A stretch of DNA of 64,000 nucleotides from Thermococcus sp. M39. Lineage in GTDB: Archaea > Methanobacteriota_B > Thermococci > Thermococcales > Thermococcaceae. The notes under the pieces are model-generated. The model made no database searches and was not told where the DNA came from. It was given only the letters and a program-made list of their open reading frames with translations. This document shows positions 49,692 to 59,783 of this stretch, piece by piece. The first letter of the stretch is position 1; each line of letters starts with the position of its first letter. Location: NCBI RefSeq assembly GCF_012027325.1, contig NZ_SNUG01000001.1, positions 1-64,000 of the forward strand, given 5' to 3'. A program made the position numbers and the translations under genes.

Positions 49692-50776
49692 GAATCCTTT
49701 GGCTTAACTGGAAGGACATAAAGCATCCAGAGGCTGGAGGGGCTGAAGTTTACACTCACGAAATCGCGAAAAGGCTAGTTAAGAAGGGTCATGAAATTAC
49801 GCTTTTTACCTCATATTTCGATGGAGCTGAAAAGAAAGAAGAAATTGATGGAATTGAAGTAATCAGGGGAGGAAAGATAGTTGGCATCTTTGACACTGTC
49901 TATTCACATGCAAAGAGATTTTACAAGGAGAATAAAAACGATTTTGATATAGTAATTGACGAAATAAATACTCGACCATTCTTAACCCCAAAATACGTTG
50001 ATAAGCCAATAATCGCGTTAATACACCAATTAGCAGTTGAGTTTTGGGATTATAAAACCCCATTTCCGGTTAATCTTATTGGGAAGCACTTTTTGGAGCC
50101 CTATTGGCTAAAGCATTATGTGAACATAAAAACGATAACTGTCTCTGAATCTACAAAGGAGGATTTGGAAAGGTTAGGGTTTAAAGATGTTGAGATAGTT
50201 TATAATGGTTTGGATGGGAACATCTTAGAGGAAGTTCCTAGAAAAGAAGATGAATTTACGGCTATATTTGTTGGCAGGTTAACCCCAACCAAAAAGCCTG
50301 AAGATGCTATAATGGCGTTTAAAATGTTTGATAAGGGCAAACTCTGGGTCGTTGGGAGAGGAGAGCTTATAGAAAAGCTTAAAAATCAGTACAATTACGA
50401 TAATATTGAGTTTAAAGGCTTCGTGCCCGAAAGAGAAAAGATTGAGCTCATGAAAAGAGCTCATGTGTTATTAGTCCCCGGAATAAGAGAAGGCTGGGGG
50501 AGAGTTGTAATTGAAGCCAATGCCCTAGGAACTCCCGTGATTGGATATAACGTTCCTGGGCTGAGGGATTCAATAAAGCACAACTACAACGGTTTGCTAT
50601 GTGAGCCCACTCCTAAGGCTATGAGCGAAGCGCTTGAAGAATTGTATGAAGATGAAGAGCTTAGGAAAAGATTAAGTGAAAACGCTTTGGAATGGGCTAA
50701 AAGGTTTAATTGGGATGAGAGCGCGGAGAGGTTTGAGAGGATATTGAGGGGTGTAACAGATGGCAGGAACACATGA
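49688..50776 (+). CDS. GT4 family glycosyltransferase
   Basis: A 362-aa GT-B enzyme. HPEAGGAEVYTHEIAKRL is the N-terminal glycine loop, FVGRLTPTKKPEDAIMAF starts the donor domain, and REGWGRVVIEANALGTPV is the E-x7-E donor site, intact. The length is normal. The 3' end overlaps the small gene at 50760 by 17 nt. Confidence 0.88.
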   Translation: MRILWLNWKDIKHPEAGGAEVYTHEIAKRLVKKGHEITLFTSYFDGAEKKEEIDGIEVIRGGKIVGIFDTVYSHAKRFYKENKNDFDIVIDEINTRPFLTPKYVDKPIIALIHQLAVEFWDYKTPFPVNLIGKHFLEPYWLKHYVNIKTITVSESTKEDLERLGFKDVEIVYNGLDGNILEEVPRKEDEFTAIFVGRLTPTKKPEDAIMAFKMFDKGKLWVVGRGELIEKLKNQYNYDNIEFKGFVPEREKIELMKRAHVLLVPGIREGWGRVVIEANALGTPVIGYNVPGLRDSIKHNYNGLLCEPTPKAMSEALEELYEDEELRKRLSENALEWAKRFNWDESAERFERILRGVTDGRNT

Positions 50777-51125
50777 AACCATTGAGGTGATTAAAGGAAT
50801 TATTCACATCCTTGAGCAAGCAAAGATGCCCTCTGGTATACATATTGAGAACTCTAGGGATGTTACGGTAGAGGGTAATATTCTGATAAACTGTGGTATT
50901 GAGGTCAAGAATTCAGAGAAAGTTGAGGTCTTTGCAAATAGAGTGGATGATAAAACACGAGGAGAAGTTATAGAGTTACTCTACGATCTTATTGCTCTAC
51001 TAAAGTATCAACCACGAGATAGAAGCAAAATAAAAGAAGTATTAAGCAAAATTAAGCAAATTGCCGAGCCCGTTTATTATGCACTAATCTCTGTTAGCAC
51101 CTTAAAAGACATCATGGGGTTGTAA
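50760..51125 (+). CDS. Unknown 121-aa protein with a short beta-helix-like stretch
   Basis: I do not recognise the family. An N-terminal helix precedes IHIENSRDVTVEGNILINCG and IEVKNSEKVEVFANRVDDK, two or three short turns of the N-S-x-x-V-x-V-x-x-N kind seen in parallel beta-helices. A helical C-terminal half follows (EVIELLYDLIALLKYQ). It has no membrane part. The gene is embedded and overlapping between glycosyltransferase genes, so a helper role in the same pathway is possible. Confidence 0.6.
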   Translation: MAGTHETIEVIKGIIHILEQAKMPSGIHIENSRDVTVEGNILINCGIEVKNSEKVEVFANRVDDKTRGEVIELLYDLIALLKYQPRDRSKIKEVLSKIKQIAEPVYYALISVSTLKDIMGL

Positions 51126-51126
51126 T

Positions 51127-51951
51127 ATGAACGGGCAACCTTTGGTTTCAGTGATTATTCCAACATATAATTCGGAAAAAACTATTGGAAGATGTTTGGA
51201 ATCCATTAAAAACCAGACTTACAAGAACATAGAGATTATTGTTGTTGATAGTTTTTCGCAAGATAAAACAGTTGAGATATGTAAAAAATACAATGCAAAA
51301 GTTATCCAAATCAAGAGCGAGAGGACAAAAGCGAAGAATGTGGGGTTAAAGGATGCGAATGGGAAGTATGTTCTATTTATTGATTCCGACATGGAATTAA
51401 CTTCGAATGTTATAGAGGAGTGTGTTATACTGATTGAATCAGATCCTAAAATTGGTGGCATAATAATCCCCGAACGCTCTGTCGGTAATAGTTATTGGGT
51501 CAAGGTTAGAGATTTTGAAAGAAGTTTTTATGCTGGGACTGAGATAGAGTCTGCACGGTTTTTCAGAAAAGATTTGGCTTTACAAGTTGGTGGTTTTGAT
51601 GAAGACGTTGTGTTCTTTGAAGAGTCTACACTCCCTCAGAAGATTGAGAAACTTGGATATGATGTAAAGACGAGAATCTCATCTTACATCCTTCATCACG
51701 AGGAAAACTTCTCGTTATTAAAATGGCTTAAAAAGAAATATTATTATGGAAAGACAGCTAAAATGTACAAAGCAAAATATAGAGGATATGGAAGCAAACA
51801 GATAAGCTTGTTTTACAGATTTGGATTGTTTTTTAAGAGGAAGAGATTTTGGAGTAAGCCACATTTGGCTTTTGGTGTAATTGTTTTAAAGGGATTGGAG
51901 TATTTAGCGGCAGGACTTGGTTATATTGTTGGAGGTGTTAAAAATGGATAA
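51127..51951 (+). CDS. GT2 glycosyltransferase
   Basis: A 274-aa GT-A enzyme: SVIIPTYNSEKTIGRCLESI, VVDSFSQDKTVEICKKY, metal site FIDSDMELTSN, and catalytic FDEDVVFFEESTLPQKI. A C-terminal hydrophobic stretch (LAFGVIVLKGLEYLAAGLGY) may bind the membrane. Start right after the small gene's stop; the 3' end overlaps the next start by 8 nt. Confidence 0.84.
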   Translation: MNGQPLVSVIIPTYNSEKTIGRCLESIKNQTYKNIEIIVVDSFSQDKTVEICKKYNAKVIQIKSERTKAKNVGLKDANGKYVLFIDSDMELTSNVIEECVILIESDPKIGGIIIPERSVGNSYWVKVRDFERSFYAGTEIESARFFRKDLALQVGGFDEDVVFFEESTLPQKIEKLGYDVKTRISSYILHHEENFSLLKWLKKKYYYGKTAKMYKAKYRGYGSKQISLFYRFGLFFKRKRFWSKPHLAFGVIVLKGLEYLAAGLGYIVGGVKNG

Positions 51952-53023
51952 CAAAAAATATCTGCCAAAAGTGTCCATAATAATAGTCAATTTAAACGGT
52001 AAAAAATGGCTAGAAAAGTGTATTCCAAGTGTTCTCCAAAGTGATTATCCCAGAGACAAAATGGAAATAATATTGGTAGATAATGGATCAACTGATGGAA
52101 GCGCTGATTTTGCAAGGAGTTTACTCCAAAAAGAGCAGATTAACTTCAAAATAATCGAAAATAATGAAAATAAGGGATGGTCTCCAGCTAACAACCAAGG
52201 AGCTAGAGTAGCAACTGGTGAAATACTCTTGTTTTTAAGCAATGACATGGAAGTTGACAAAAACTGGATTAAAGAAATAGTCAAAATATTCTCTTTAGAC
52301 CCGAAGGCTGGAGTGGTTCAATGTAACTCTATCTCTATGTGGGATAGAAAAACACTGGACTCTGGCATGAACTACCTTGATAGATTTGGATTTGCTTATA
52401 GCTATGCTCCTCAAGAAAATCCTTGGAAGGTGTTCTTTGCTGAGGGCATGGCTTTTGCAATGAGAAAGGATGTCTTTGATGAAATTGGGGGTTTTGATGA
52501 GTACTACTTCATGGAATACGATGACATGGATCTATGCTGGAGAGCTCGTTTAGCTGGTTATGAAGTTTATTTTGCTCCAAAGTCTATTGTTTATCATGCA
52601 AGGGGAGGAACAGTAGGAGGAACGTACTTTAAGCGCAAACTCAGAAACATAACCCAGTATGTGAGGAACCATTATGTTACTTTAATAAAGAATTATGAAT
52701 TAAAAAACTTGATTCCCGCTCTGATCGTAGTTACGGTTATTCAAATTGGGAAAATAACATACTTTTTAATCAAAAGAGAATTTAGACTAGCAAAAGCTAC
52801 CATTTCTGGGATTTTCCAAGTTATAAAAGATATAAAGCTGATACTTAAAAAGAGGAAAGAAGTCCAAAAGAACATCAGAAAGGTTTCTGACAAGAAAATT
52901 ATGGAATATATGCATCCATTCAAACCATCGTTACAATACAAATTTATTGTTTTACAAAAAGAAGGAAAGAAGTTTATTATACATTCAAAGCCACCAAAAG
53001 GGGAATGGGAGATGAGAGTATGA
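51944..53023 (+). CDS. GT2 family glycosyltransferase (rhamnosyltransferase-like)
   Basis: A 359-aa GT-A enzyme: SIIIVNLNGKKWLEKCIPSV, VDNGSTDGSADFARSLL, metal site FLSNDMEVDKNW, and catalytic YYFMEYDDMDLCWRAR. A hydrophobic helix at about 235-260 (IPALIVVTVIQIGKITYFLI) anchors it. The ATG at 51944 follows GGAGGTG; the frame open from 51917 overlaps the previous gene without a site. Confidence 0.86.
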   Translation: MDNKKYLPKVSIIIVNLNGKKWLEKCIPSVLQSDYPRDKMEIILVDNGSTDGSADFARSLLQKEQINFKIIENNENKGWSPANNQGARVATGEILLFLSNDMEVDKNWIKEIVKIFSLDPKAGVVQCNSISMWDRKTLDSGMNYLDRFGFAYSYAPQENPWKVFFAEGMAFAMRKDVFDEIGGFDEYYFMEYDDMDLCWRARLAGYEVYFAPKSIVYHARGGTVGGTYFKRKLRNITQYVRNHYVTLIKNYELKNLIPALIVVTVIQIGKITYFLIKREFRLAKATISGIFQVIKDIKLILKKRKEVQKNIRKVSDKKIMEYMHPFKPSLQYKFIVLQKEGKKFIIHSKPPKGEWEMRV

Positions 53024-53781
53024 AAAAGATTAAAGTAGGTGTTATCCCTGCAGCTGGGAAAGGAAATCGAATATCTGAGTTGCCATTAACAAGAATTTTG
53101 CCCAAACCAATGTTACCAATTCTTAATAGACCAATCCTAGAGTATGTAATCGAAAATATGAAAAAAGTTGGAGTTGAGACAGTATATATGATTGTGGGAC
53201 ATAAAAAGGAGCTAATAAAAGAGTATTTTAGAGATGGGAGTGAGTGGAATGTTGATATATCCTATATTGAGCAGAAAGAACTGAAAGGTATTGCACATGC
53301 AGTCGGATTGACTAGGGAGTACATAGATGAACCCTTCATGGTGATACTAGGGGATGATTTAACGATTACGGATTCATTTAATAATTTTGTAGAGATATTC
53401 TGGAAAACGGGGGCATATGTAGTAGAAGGAGTTGTATCAGAGAATAGCCTTGAAGTTTTAAAAAGAACATGCTATGTTCTATTAGATAACAACAATAAAA
53501 TCATTGAGATTGTAGAAAAACCCACCCAACCCAAATCTAACTTGCGTGGAATAGGTGTGTATCTATTTGATCCTATAGTTTTTGAATACATTGATAGAAC
53601 ACCAATTTCTGCAAAGAGAGGCGAAAAAGAGATTACTGATACTATAGGATTAATGGCAAAAGATGGAAAAGCCTATGGGGCAATAATAAATGGGGTTAAT
53701 ATAAATATCAACACACTTGATGATCTAATGTCGGCAATTAGGATACTTCTTAAAATAGATACGGAGAGTGATATCTTATGA
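53020..53781 (+). CDS. Sugar-1-phosphate nucleotidyltransferase
   Basis: A 253-aa enzyme of the glucose-1-phosphate nucleotidyltransferase fold, lacking the beta-helix tail found in RmlA of this window. Signature GVIPAAGKGNRISELPLTRI, then LPKPMLPILNRPILEYV, and the metal site VILGDDLTITD. The product would be an NDP-sugar; base and sugar are not told by eye. GGGAGATGAG precedes the ATG at 53020, and it overlaps the preceding gene by 4 nt. Confidence 0.82.
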   Translation: MKKIKVGVIPAAGKGNRISELPLTRILPKPMLPILNRPILEYVIENMKKVGVETVYMIVGHKKELIKEYFRDGSEWNVDISYIEQKELKGIAHAVGLTREYIDEPFMVILGDDLTITDSFNNFVEIFWKTGAYVVEGVVSENSLEVLKRTCYVLLDNNNKIIEIVEKPTQPKSNLRGIGVYLFDPIVFEYIDRTPISAKRGEKEITDTIGLMAKDGKAYGAIINGVNININTLDDLMSAIRILLKIDTESDIL

Positions 53782-55202
53782 AAGTGATGGTTTTTGGCAT
53801 CGATGGTATGTCTCCAGATGTATTAAAAAAAGTTATTGATTATCTTGAGTTGCCTCACTTAAGAAAGATTATCAAGGATGGTATAGTCGCTTCTACTGAA
53901 ACAGTTTTCCCTCCTTCTTCAGCTCCTGCTTGGACTAGTTTATTTACAGGAACCACCCCAGAGGCTCATGGAGTATTTGACTTTTTTGATACTTTTCTAC
54001 TTCGGAAAGGAATATTTTCAATTGATAGGACATTATCCAGTGTCAATTTGTGGAATAAAACTGTTTGGGCAAAAGCATCTCTACTAAAAAAACGTGTACT
54101 ATGTGTTGGGGTTCCAGTGTTTTATCCTGCTCATAAAGTAAATGGGATCTACATAGCAGGTGAACTTCTAACCCCCCAAATAGATAGAAAAGCTGTATAT
54201 CCAGTAGATGTCTATAAACTGGTTAAAGATTTTGGTTATGAAAAATCATTTAATGAAATGCACGATGCTATTGCTAGAATTTCTACAACAAAGCTATATG
54301 GCACTAGGTATGAAATATTCTCATTGATTGAAGATATTACAAATAATGAAAAAATAAAATTCGACATTTTCCGAACATTATTTGAACAAAATGAGTATGA
54401 TTTATCAATATTTGTAACAACCGCTTATGATTATATTTCCCATTACTTTTTAGATGAGTCAAATATTGGACAAACTGCAAAAGTTATGAAGCCATACTTT
54501 AATGCATTGGATAACTTTGCAAAATACATAATCTCCAATTTGGATGATGATTCTATACTATTTGTGGTGTCTGATCATGGTATGCATACAATATACCGTG
54601 TCTTTTTAATAAATAACTGGTTAAGAATGAAAAAATTATTAATACCTAGGGAGTATCATATAAAAAATTTAAACATAACTCATTTTCAAAAGAAGGCATT
54701 ACATATTTTAGTTAAATTTAGCAGATATTTACATTTAGACAACGTGCTTAGAAAATATGTCGAATCAAAGATCAAAAATATGGGTAGAGCTAAAAGCTTT
54801 GTAGATGCAATAGACATTGAGAATTCGCTAGGATATTGTTTATCTTACTCATCTTATGGCATTTTCTTAAAACAAAAAAAGATTAAGCAAAGATTAATGA
54901 CTGAGTTAAAAAGCTTAAAAGATGATAATTACAATAATAAAATATTTAATAATGTATGGTCATATACATCTTCTGAAAAAGCCCCTGATATAATCCTAAT
55001 GCCTAATAAGGGCTATACAATATCTCCTTTGTTACTGAAAGGTGAGAATATATTAGTGGACTCTAATAAGATAAGCGTCAAAGTTGCAGACCATACAGTA
55101 GATGCAACGTTTATAGCATATCCACGAGACCAATATTCCGGATATTTGCCTAAGAATATAACTGATATACATGACATAATTTTAGAAAATCTACAAAAGT
55201 GA
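53778..55202 (+). CDS. Alkaline-phosphatase-superfamily phosphodiesterase
   Basis: A 474-aa protein with the full metal set: FGIDGMSPDVL (Asp), a Ser or Thr nucleophile near PPSSAPAWTSLFTG, FVVSDHGMHTIYR (Asp-His) and VADHTVDATFIAY (His). Members cleave phosphodiesters or transfer phosphate-linked groups. It is complete, unlike the split homologue at 24890-27508. It overlaps the nucleotidyltransferase gene by 4 nt, so they are co-translated. Confidence 0.82.
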   Translation: MKVMVFGIDGMSPDVLKKVIDYLELPHLRKIIKDGIVASTETVFPPSSAPAWTSLFTGTTPEAHGVFDFFDTFLLRKGIFSIDRTLSSVNLWNKTVWAKASLLKKRVLCVGVPVFYPAHKVNGIYIAGELLTPQIDRKAVYPVDVYKLVKDFGYEKSFNEMHDAIARISTTKLYGTRYEIFSLIEDITNNEKIKFDIFRTLFEQNEYDLSIFVTTAYDYISHYFLDESNIGQTAKVMKPYFNALDNFAKYIISNLDDDSILFVVSDHGMHTIYRVFLINNWLRMKKLLIPREYHIKNLNITHFQKKALHILVKFSRYLHLDNVLRKYVESKIKNMGRAKSFVDAIDIENSLGYCLSYSSYGIFLKQKKIKQRLMTELKSLKDDNYNNKIFNNVWSYTSSEKAPDIILMPNKGYTISPLLLKGENILVDSNKISVKVADHTVDATFIAYPRDQYSGYLPKNITDIHDIILENLQK

Positions 55203-55208
55203 TGGTTA

Positions 55209-58200
55209 ATGGTAAACAAAACTAAATCAATTATACCGATTGGTTTAATTGGTTTTATGCTTGGAGCAGTTGTAGGTCTTGTTTCGTTAAGACATTTTAT
55301 ATTCTCAAAAGGATTGGCAATATGGCAAGATTTACATTGGGTATATCATTCGCAATTGTATTCAAAATATTTGTGGGATGAATATACTCAAACATTTATT
55401 ATACCTAACCATTTAATTGGCAAATATTGGTTATATCTCTTTCCACCAGAACTTAGTGAAAGGTTACTATTTATTGTGTTATTTGGTATTTCAGGATTCT
55501 CTATGTTCTACACAATGTACAAATTAACAGACGATTTCATTGCAAGCTTAATATCAACGATATTTTTTGTGATAAACCCTGTAGTAGCTATACGTTTGGG
55601 GCATTGGCTCTTGTTATGGTATTATTCTTTTCTCCCTATACTATTTTATTCTTCTTTACGTGCATTTAATGAAGTATCTAGACTTGACTCACTATTTATT
55701 TCAAAAATTTTGAAAATATCTCTACCGATTTCGCTAATTCTTTTTTTGATGTCCCCCTCAGTTAGATTGCCTTATTATTTTCCAATTATCTTTCTAGCTT
55801 TTGTTATCTGTTTGTCTCAACCTTATAAAGAGAATTTGAAAAAGTTCACATTTTTAGTACTTATGATAGGTTTACTATATATTTTTCTATCTTTAGTATG
55901 GTTACTTCCATTAATTTTTGCTAAATCCTTAACTCCTAGTAATTATGTAGTTACAAGTGAAGTGTTAAGAATGTTAAGTAGAAATTCGGGAATTCTAAAA
56001 GTCATCACTTTACAATCTTTCTGGGCAGATAATTGGTTCAGAGAAATATTTAACATATCAGGAGTTTTTTATACTACATGGATATTAGTTCTCTGTAATA
56101 TTTCCTGTCTAGTGTTTTTATCATTATTGATATATAGGAAAGAGGAATTAAGAGAACTAAAAGAAAACGCTAAATTAATTTTAGTTTTGACATCATATTT
56201 GTTAGTATTAATTTTTTTAGCTAAAGGAACCCAGCCCCCATTCGGAGAATTTTATGAGTGGTTAATTTTCAAGTCACCAATATTATCAAAATTTGGATGG
56301 CAATTTAGAGGTCCTAATAAATGGAATCTCTTAATTATGTTTATATATTCACTTCTAATCGGTCTGACTATAAATACTGTAAATATTATACTAGATAAAT
56401 ACAAAAATCAAAGAAAAATACCTAGATATTACAAGCAAATTTTTATTCTAGTATTATTAAGTATACCGTTAATAGCAGGATACCCTTTACTTACTGGTGA
56501 TCTCAATGGCAAACTAAAACCTCAACCTGTTCCTGAAGAGTATATCCAATTAGATCAATGGCTAGAGAACCAATATACCACTTATTTCAAAGTCGTTATG
56601 TATCCTAATATCCCTCCTTGGGGAACAATAATACCAACAATCAAATATAACGAGTACTGGAGGTTTTCTATAGATTCATTATTAAACAACAAGACAACCA
56701 ATTTTGGTACACTATTGAATCCTTGGAGTGTGAGGTATATAATTGTTAGAACAGCACCTTCGAAAAGTGAAGCCGAGCTTGATGCTATTTTGAATTTGTT
56801 TAAGGAAAGTAGACAAGTTATAACTGCTTTAAAAAATCAAGATGATGTAGCATTTATCAAGAACGTTGGTAGTTTATATGTATTTGAAAATTTGGAGTAT
56901 TCTCCTCAAATAACAATACCAAATATGGTTATAGGAATTGATGATGGGTTAGATACCATTAACTCACTTTCTCACATAGGGATAATGAATAAGAACTTTA
57001 CATCTGTGCAAGTTTTATCTCAAAGCATTAATAATTTTATGAGAGAATTTAACATTTCCAACATATTAGTATTTCCAGGTAGTAACATTCTATTCCCTCT
57101 TAATAGTGAGACAAAGGTAATAACTCCATTCCATGCTACTATCCATCATAGTCCTGCAGAGATGTGGTCTAAAGCTGCAACCAATGATCCTCTTCATGGT
57201 GATTGGCATCCATATTTAAAGAATCTCGGAATGGAAAATTGGCAGTTTGATTATGGGAAGGGCTTAGTGTTTACATGGGCATTAAGAGAAATTCCCAAAG
57301 ATTTAACTCCAAAATCCTCAGATTTAATTGCTTTTTGGAATTTTAGTAACAAGAAAGAGTTCAATGACTGGAAAAATATGACACCTGAAAAGCAGTTTAA
57401 CGCAATTCAGGAACTAAAACTTGATAATAACTCGCTCCAAGTGTTATTATGGAATTCAACATGGGGATGGAAGACAATAAAATCACCTTTAATTGAAGTA
57501 GAGCCAGAGCATGTTTATCGTTTTGAACTTAAGATCAAAGGTTATAATGCCCATAAAGTACACATAAAAATAGCCGAATTTGACAAGAATAACAAATATT
57601 TATCAACCAAATATATCACCGGAGTTGGAGATGGAACTTTTGACTGGAAAACTGTAACCTTTGATTACCAGCCTGAAAATGAAAACACCAAGTATCTCCA
57701 ACTCCAAATATGGCATGGTCATGAAACAGATAAACCACTGCCCAATATAATCTGGGTAGATGATGTGAGAGTTTATGACATAACAAACTACACTAAGCCA
57801 GTCACCCTTGAAATCCCCTTCAAAGTCGATAAAACTGACAATTACAAGCTTTTCATTCGCTACTTTAAGAACCAGAAAGGTGGAGCAATAAGAGTTTACC
57901 TAGATGGGACTCCAATTTATATCAAGACCAAAGACCAACTCAACAAATTCGTTTGGGAAGATCTAGGCACATTCAAGCTTGAAAAAGGGGAACACAAAAT
58001 AGTTCTTGAGAACGTTAGAGGTTTCAATGCAGTTAATTTATTTGCATTAGTGCCGGAGAACGAATATTATAACGCAAAGGAAGAAGTTGGAAGGTTATTG
58101 CAGAACAAGACCATAATCTATCTATTTGAAGCGGAATCCGACTTATACAGGGAAAAAGCCGAGGTCATAAAAGACTTCAATGCAAGCAATGGAGAAGCTG

Positions 58201-58895
58201 TAAAATTCAAAGATAAAGGAAAAGCATGGCAAAATGTGGAAATCGTGAAGAATAGTACCTATAAACTTGCATTAAAAGGGGCAGGTACATTTAATGTATC
58301 CATAGGGAACTACAGCTATATTTTGACCTTAAATAATCTAACATTCAAATACACCCCAATGTTCTACTTGAGAAATGGAGAGTACAAATTAAAAATTATC
58401 TCCTTATCAAAGAATGCTATCTTAGATGTCGTCTGGCTCTACTCAACAAACAACAACGAAACACTTGAAGAACTCTTCCAAGTCAAGGAAAAGCCAGCCC
58501 AAGTCCAAAACTGCACAAAAATCAACCCAACCCTCTGGAAGGTCGAAGTCAATGCAACAAAGCCCTTCATGTTAACCTTCGCCGAATCCTATGACCCGCT
58601 GTGGGAAGCTAGGGTTTACAAAGATGGTAAATTAATAGAAAAAGTCTCTCCAGTTCCCGTCTATGGAGTAATCAACGGCTTCTGGGTCAACCAGACCGGA
58701 GACCTTGAAATAGTCTTAAGATACACTCCTCAGGACTGGTTCGAGAGGGGATTAATAATCTCCTTAACAACCTTCATCTTAAGCCTCTCCTACATCTTCT
58801 ACGACTGGAGGAGAGAGAAGGGCGATAAATGGGCTAAGAAATTGGAAGAGAAGTTCAGAAGGATAATTAGTAGAGTCAAGATAAAGGGGCATTAA
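55209..58895 (+). CDS. Large membrane protein with extracellular carbohydrate-binding-like domains
   Basis: A 1228-aa protein. About 12 hydrophobic helices fill the first 430 residues (from IGLIGFMLGAVVGLVSLRHF), with an outer loop WQDLHWVYHSQLYSKYL where GT-C enzymes place acidic residues. The long outside part has a jelly-roll module of CBM4/9 type (about 730-860; WVDDVRVYDI at its end), then a second beta-sandwich near 870-960 with VYLDGTPIYIKTKD. The last helix (LIISLTTFILSLSYIFY) is at about 1180. It may add or polymerise sugars while holding the glycan; the reaction is unproven. ATG after a short spacer from the phosphodiesterase. Confidence 0.75.
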   Translation: MVNKTKSIIPIGLIGFMLGAVVGLVSLRHFIFSKGLAIWQDLHWVYHSQLYSKYLWDEYTQTFIIPNHLIGKYWLYLFPPELSERLLFIVLFGISGFSMFYTMYKLTDDFIASLISTIFFVINPVVAIRLGHWLLLWYYSFLPILFYSSLRAFNEVSRLDSLFISKILKISLPISLILFLMSPSVRLPYYFPIIFLAFVICLSQPYKENLKKFTFLVLMIGLLYIFLSLVWLLPLIFAKSLTPSNYVVTSEVLRMLSRNSGILKVITLQSFWADNWFREIFNISGVFYTTWILVLCNISCLVFLSLLIYRKEELRELKENAKLILVLTSYLLVLIFLAKGTQPPFGEFYEWLIFKSPILSKFGWQFRGPNKWNLLIMFIYSLLIGLTINTVNIILDKYKNQRKIPRYYKQIFILVLLSIPLIAGYPLLTGDLNGKLKPQPVPEEYIQLDQWLENQYTTYFKVVMYPNIPPWGTIIPTIKYNEYWRFSIDSLLNNKTTNFGTLLNPWSVRYIIVRTAPSKSEAELDAILNLFKESRQVITALKNQDDVAFIKNVGSLYVFENLEYSPQITIPNMVIGIDDGLDTINSLSHIGIMNKNFTSVQVLSQSINNFMREFNISNILVFPGSNILFPLNSETKVITPFHATIHHSPAEMWSKAATNDPLHGDWHPYLKNLGMENWQFDYGKGLVFTWALREIPKDLTPKSSDLIAFWNFSNKKEFNDWKNMTPEKQFNAIQELKLDNNSLQVLLWNSTWGWKTIKSPLIEVEPEHVYRFELKIKGYNAHKVHIKIAEFDKNNKYLSTKYITGVGDGTFDWKTVTFDYQPENENTKYLQLQIWHGHETDKPLPNIIWVDDVRVYDITNYTKPVTLEIPFKVDKTDNYKLFIRYFKNQKGGAIRVYLDGTPIYIKTKDQLNKFVWEDLGTFKLEKGEHKIVLENVRGFNAVNLFALVPENEYYNAKEEVGRLLQNKTIIYLFEAESDLYREKAEVIKDFNASNGEAVKFKDKGKAWQNVEIVKNSTYKLALKGAGTFNVSIGNYSYILTLNNLTFKYTPMFYLRNGEYKLKIISLSKNAILDVVWLYSTNNNETLEELFQVKEKPAQVQNCTKINPTLWKVEVNATKPFMLTFAESYDPLWEARVYKDGKLIEKVSPVPVYGVINGFWVNQTGDLEIVLRYTPQDWFERGLIISLTTFILSLSYIFYDWRREKGDKWAKKLEEKFRRIISRVKIKGH

Positions 58896-58929
58896 CCTCC
58901 TAACTAGGAAAAAAGCTTCCTTCAATTTT

Positions 58930-59352
58930 TTATTCTTTTTGTAATAGTTCTTTTATGGCTTTTTCAATTTTCCAGACCTCAATTAAACCTTCTTTGCCAA
59001 TCTTTTCAAAGTGCTTATCGTTAGTTATGATAACAGCCCTGGTTTTGAGGCAGGTAGCGGCGTGAACAGCATCAGCAACTTGGTTTAGAGGGAAGTACTT
59101 CAAACACTTAAGAACTTCCTCCCTTGAGGGATTCACGATTTTAGTCCTTTTTCTTAGAAACTCGAAGAAATCCATTGCATTAAGTGCTTCGGCATACTTC
59201 TTATACTCAGCAAGGAGGACATCATTCCCAACAAGCTCATAATCCGAAGTAAGCAGATAAAGGAGCAGATCCGTTGTTTTTGTCCAGCCCTTTTTTACTG
59301 CAGCAATGAAAACGTTAGTATCAATCAGAAATCTTGTATTTTTCTTTGGCAA
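58930..59352 (-). CDS. vapC: VapC-like PIN toxin
   Basis: A 140-aa PIN ribonuclease: FLIDTNVFIAAVKKG (Asp), NDVLLAEYKKYAEAL (Glu), VADAVHAATCLKTRA (Asp) and IITNDKHFEKIG (Asp). All positions are kept. The start is TTG at 59352, read as Met, with GAGGGGA before it. It overlaps the AbrB antitoxin gene by 32 nt. The pair lies downstream of, and convergent with, the large membrane protein gene. Confidence 0.82.
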   Translation of the reverse strand: MPKKNTRFLIDTNVFIAAVKKGWTKTTDLLLYLLTSDYELVGNDVLLAEYKKYAEALNAMDFFEFLRKRTKIVNPSREEVLKCLKYFPLNQVADAVHAATCLKTRAVIITNDKHFEKIGKEGLIEVWKIEKAIKELLQKE

Positions 59353-59593
59353 CTCTATTCCCCTCTTCCTCTGTTTCCTTTTCTAGCTTGTCAATATCTA
59401 CCTTCTTTGCCTTTGCTATGAGCTCTTGGAGCATCTGCTTCACATTAAAACGCTTTAATATTATTGTTTCATTGTCAATTTCTGTTACCAAGAACTCTTC
59501 CCCCTTCTTAATCTTCAGCTTTCTCCTAATATCTTTTGGGAGCAAAATCCTACCCTTTTCATCAACCCTAGTAATTCCCACTTTTCCCACCAA
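59321..59593 (-). CDS. vapB: AbrB/SpoVT-type antitoxin
   Basis: A 90-aa antitoxin. The swapped-hairpin AbrB domain is VGKVGITRVDEKGRILLPKD followed by IRRKLKIKKGEEF, and the charged C-terminal helix (KAKKVDIDKLEKETEEEG) should cover the PIN toxin. It binds its own promoter in known pairs. The first codon lies 46 nt from a TATTTAAAGA-like site (minus strand, about 59612). Confidence 0.82.
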   Translation of the reverse strand: MVGKVGITRVDEKGRILLPKDIRRKLKIKKGEEFLVTEIDNETIILKRFNVKQMLQELIAKAKKVDIDKLEKETEEEGNRVAKEKYKISD

Positions 59594-59783
59594 TCCAACT
59601 TTTTGACAAACAGTATTTAAAGATTTCTCAAGTGATTACTGTTATAATAAGATCTATAAAATGTAACAAATTATTACTAATCAATAGTCTAGTGAATCTT
59701 TTCATCTTAGAATTTTTACATCTTATGACAAGGTGAAGCTTCTACGTTTGAGGTTAAGAAGGTTAATTCGAGAACTTAAGGAA

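Noticed and set aside
59334-59606. Plus-strand 90-aa Ser/Phe-rich frame
   Set aside because: Antisense of the AbrB antitoxin; no ribosome site.
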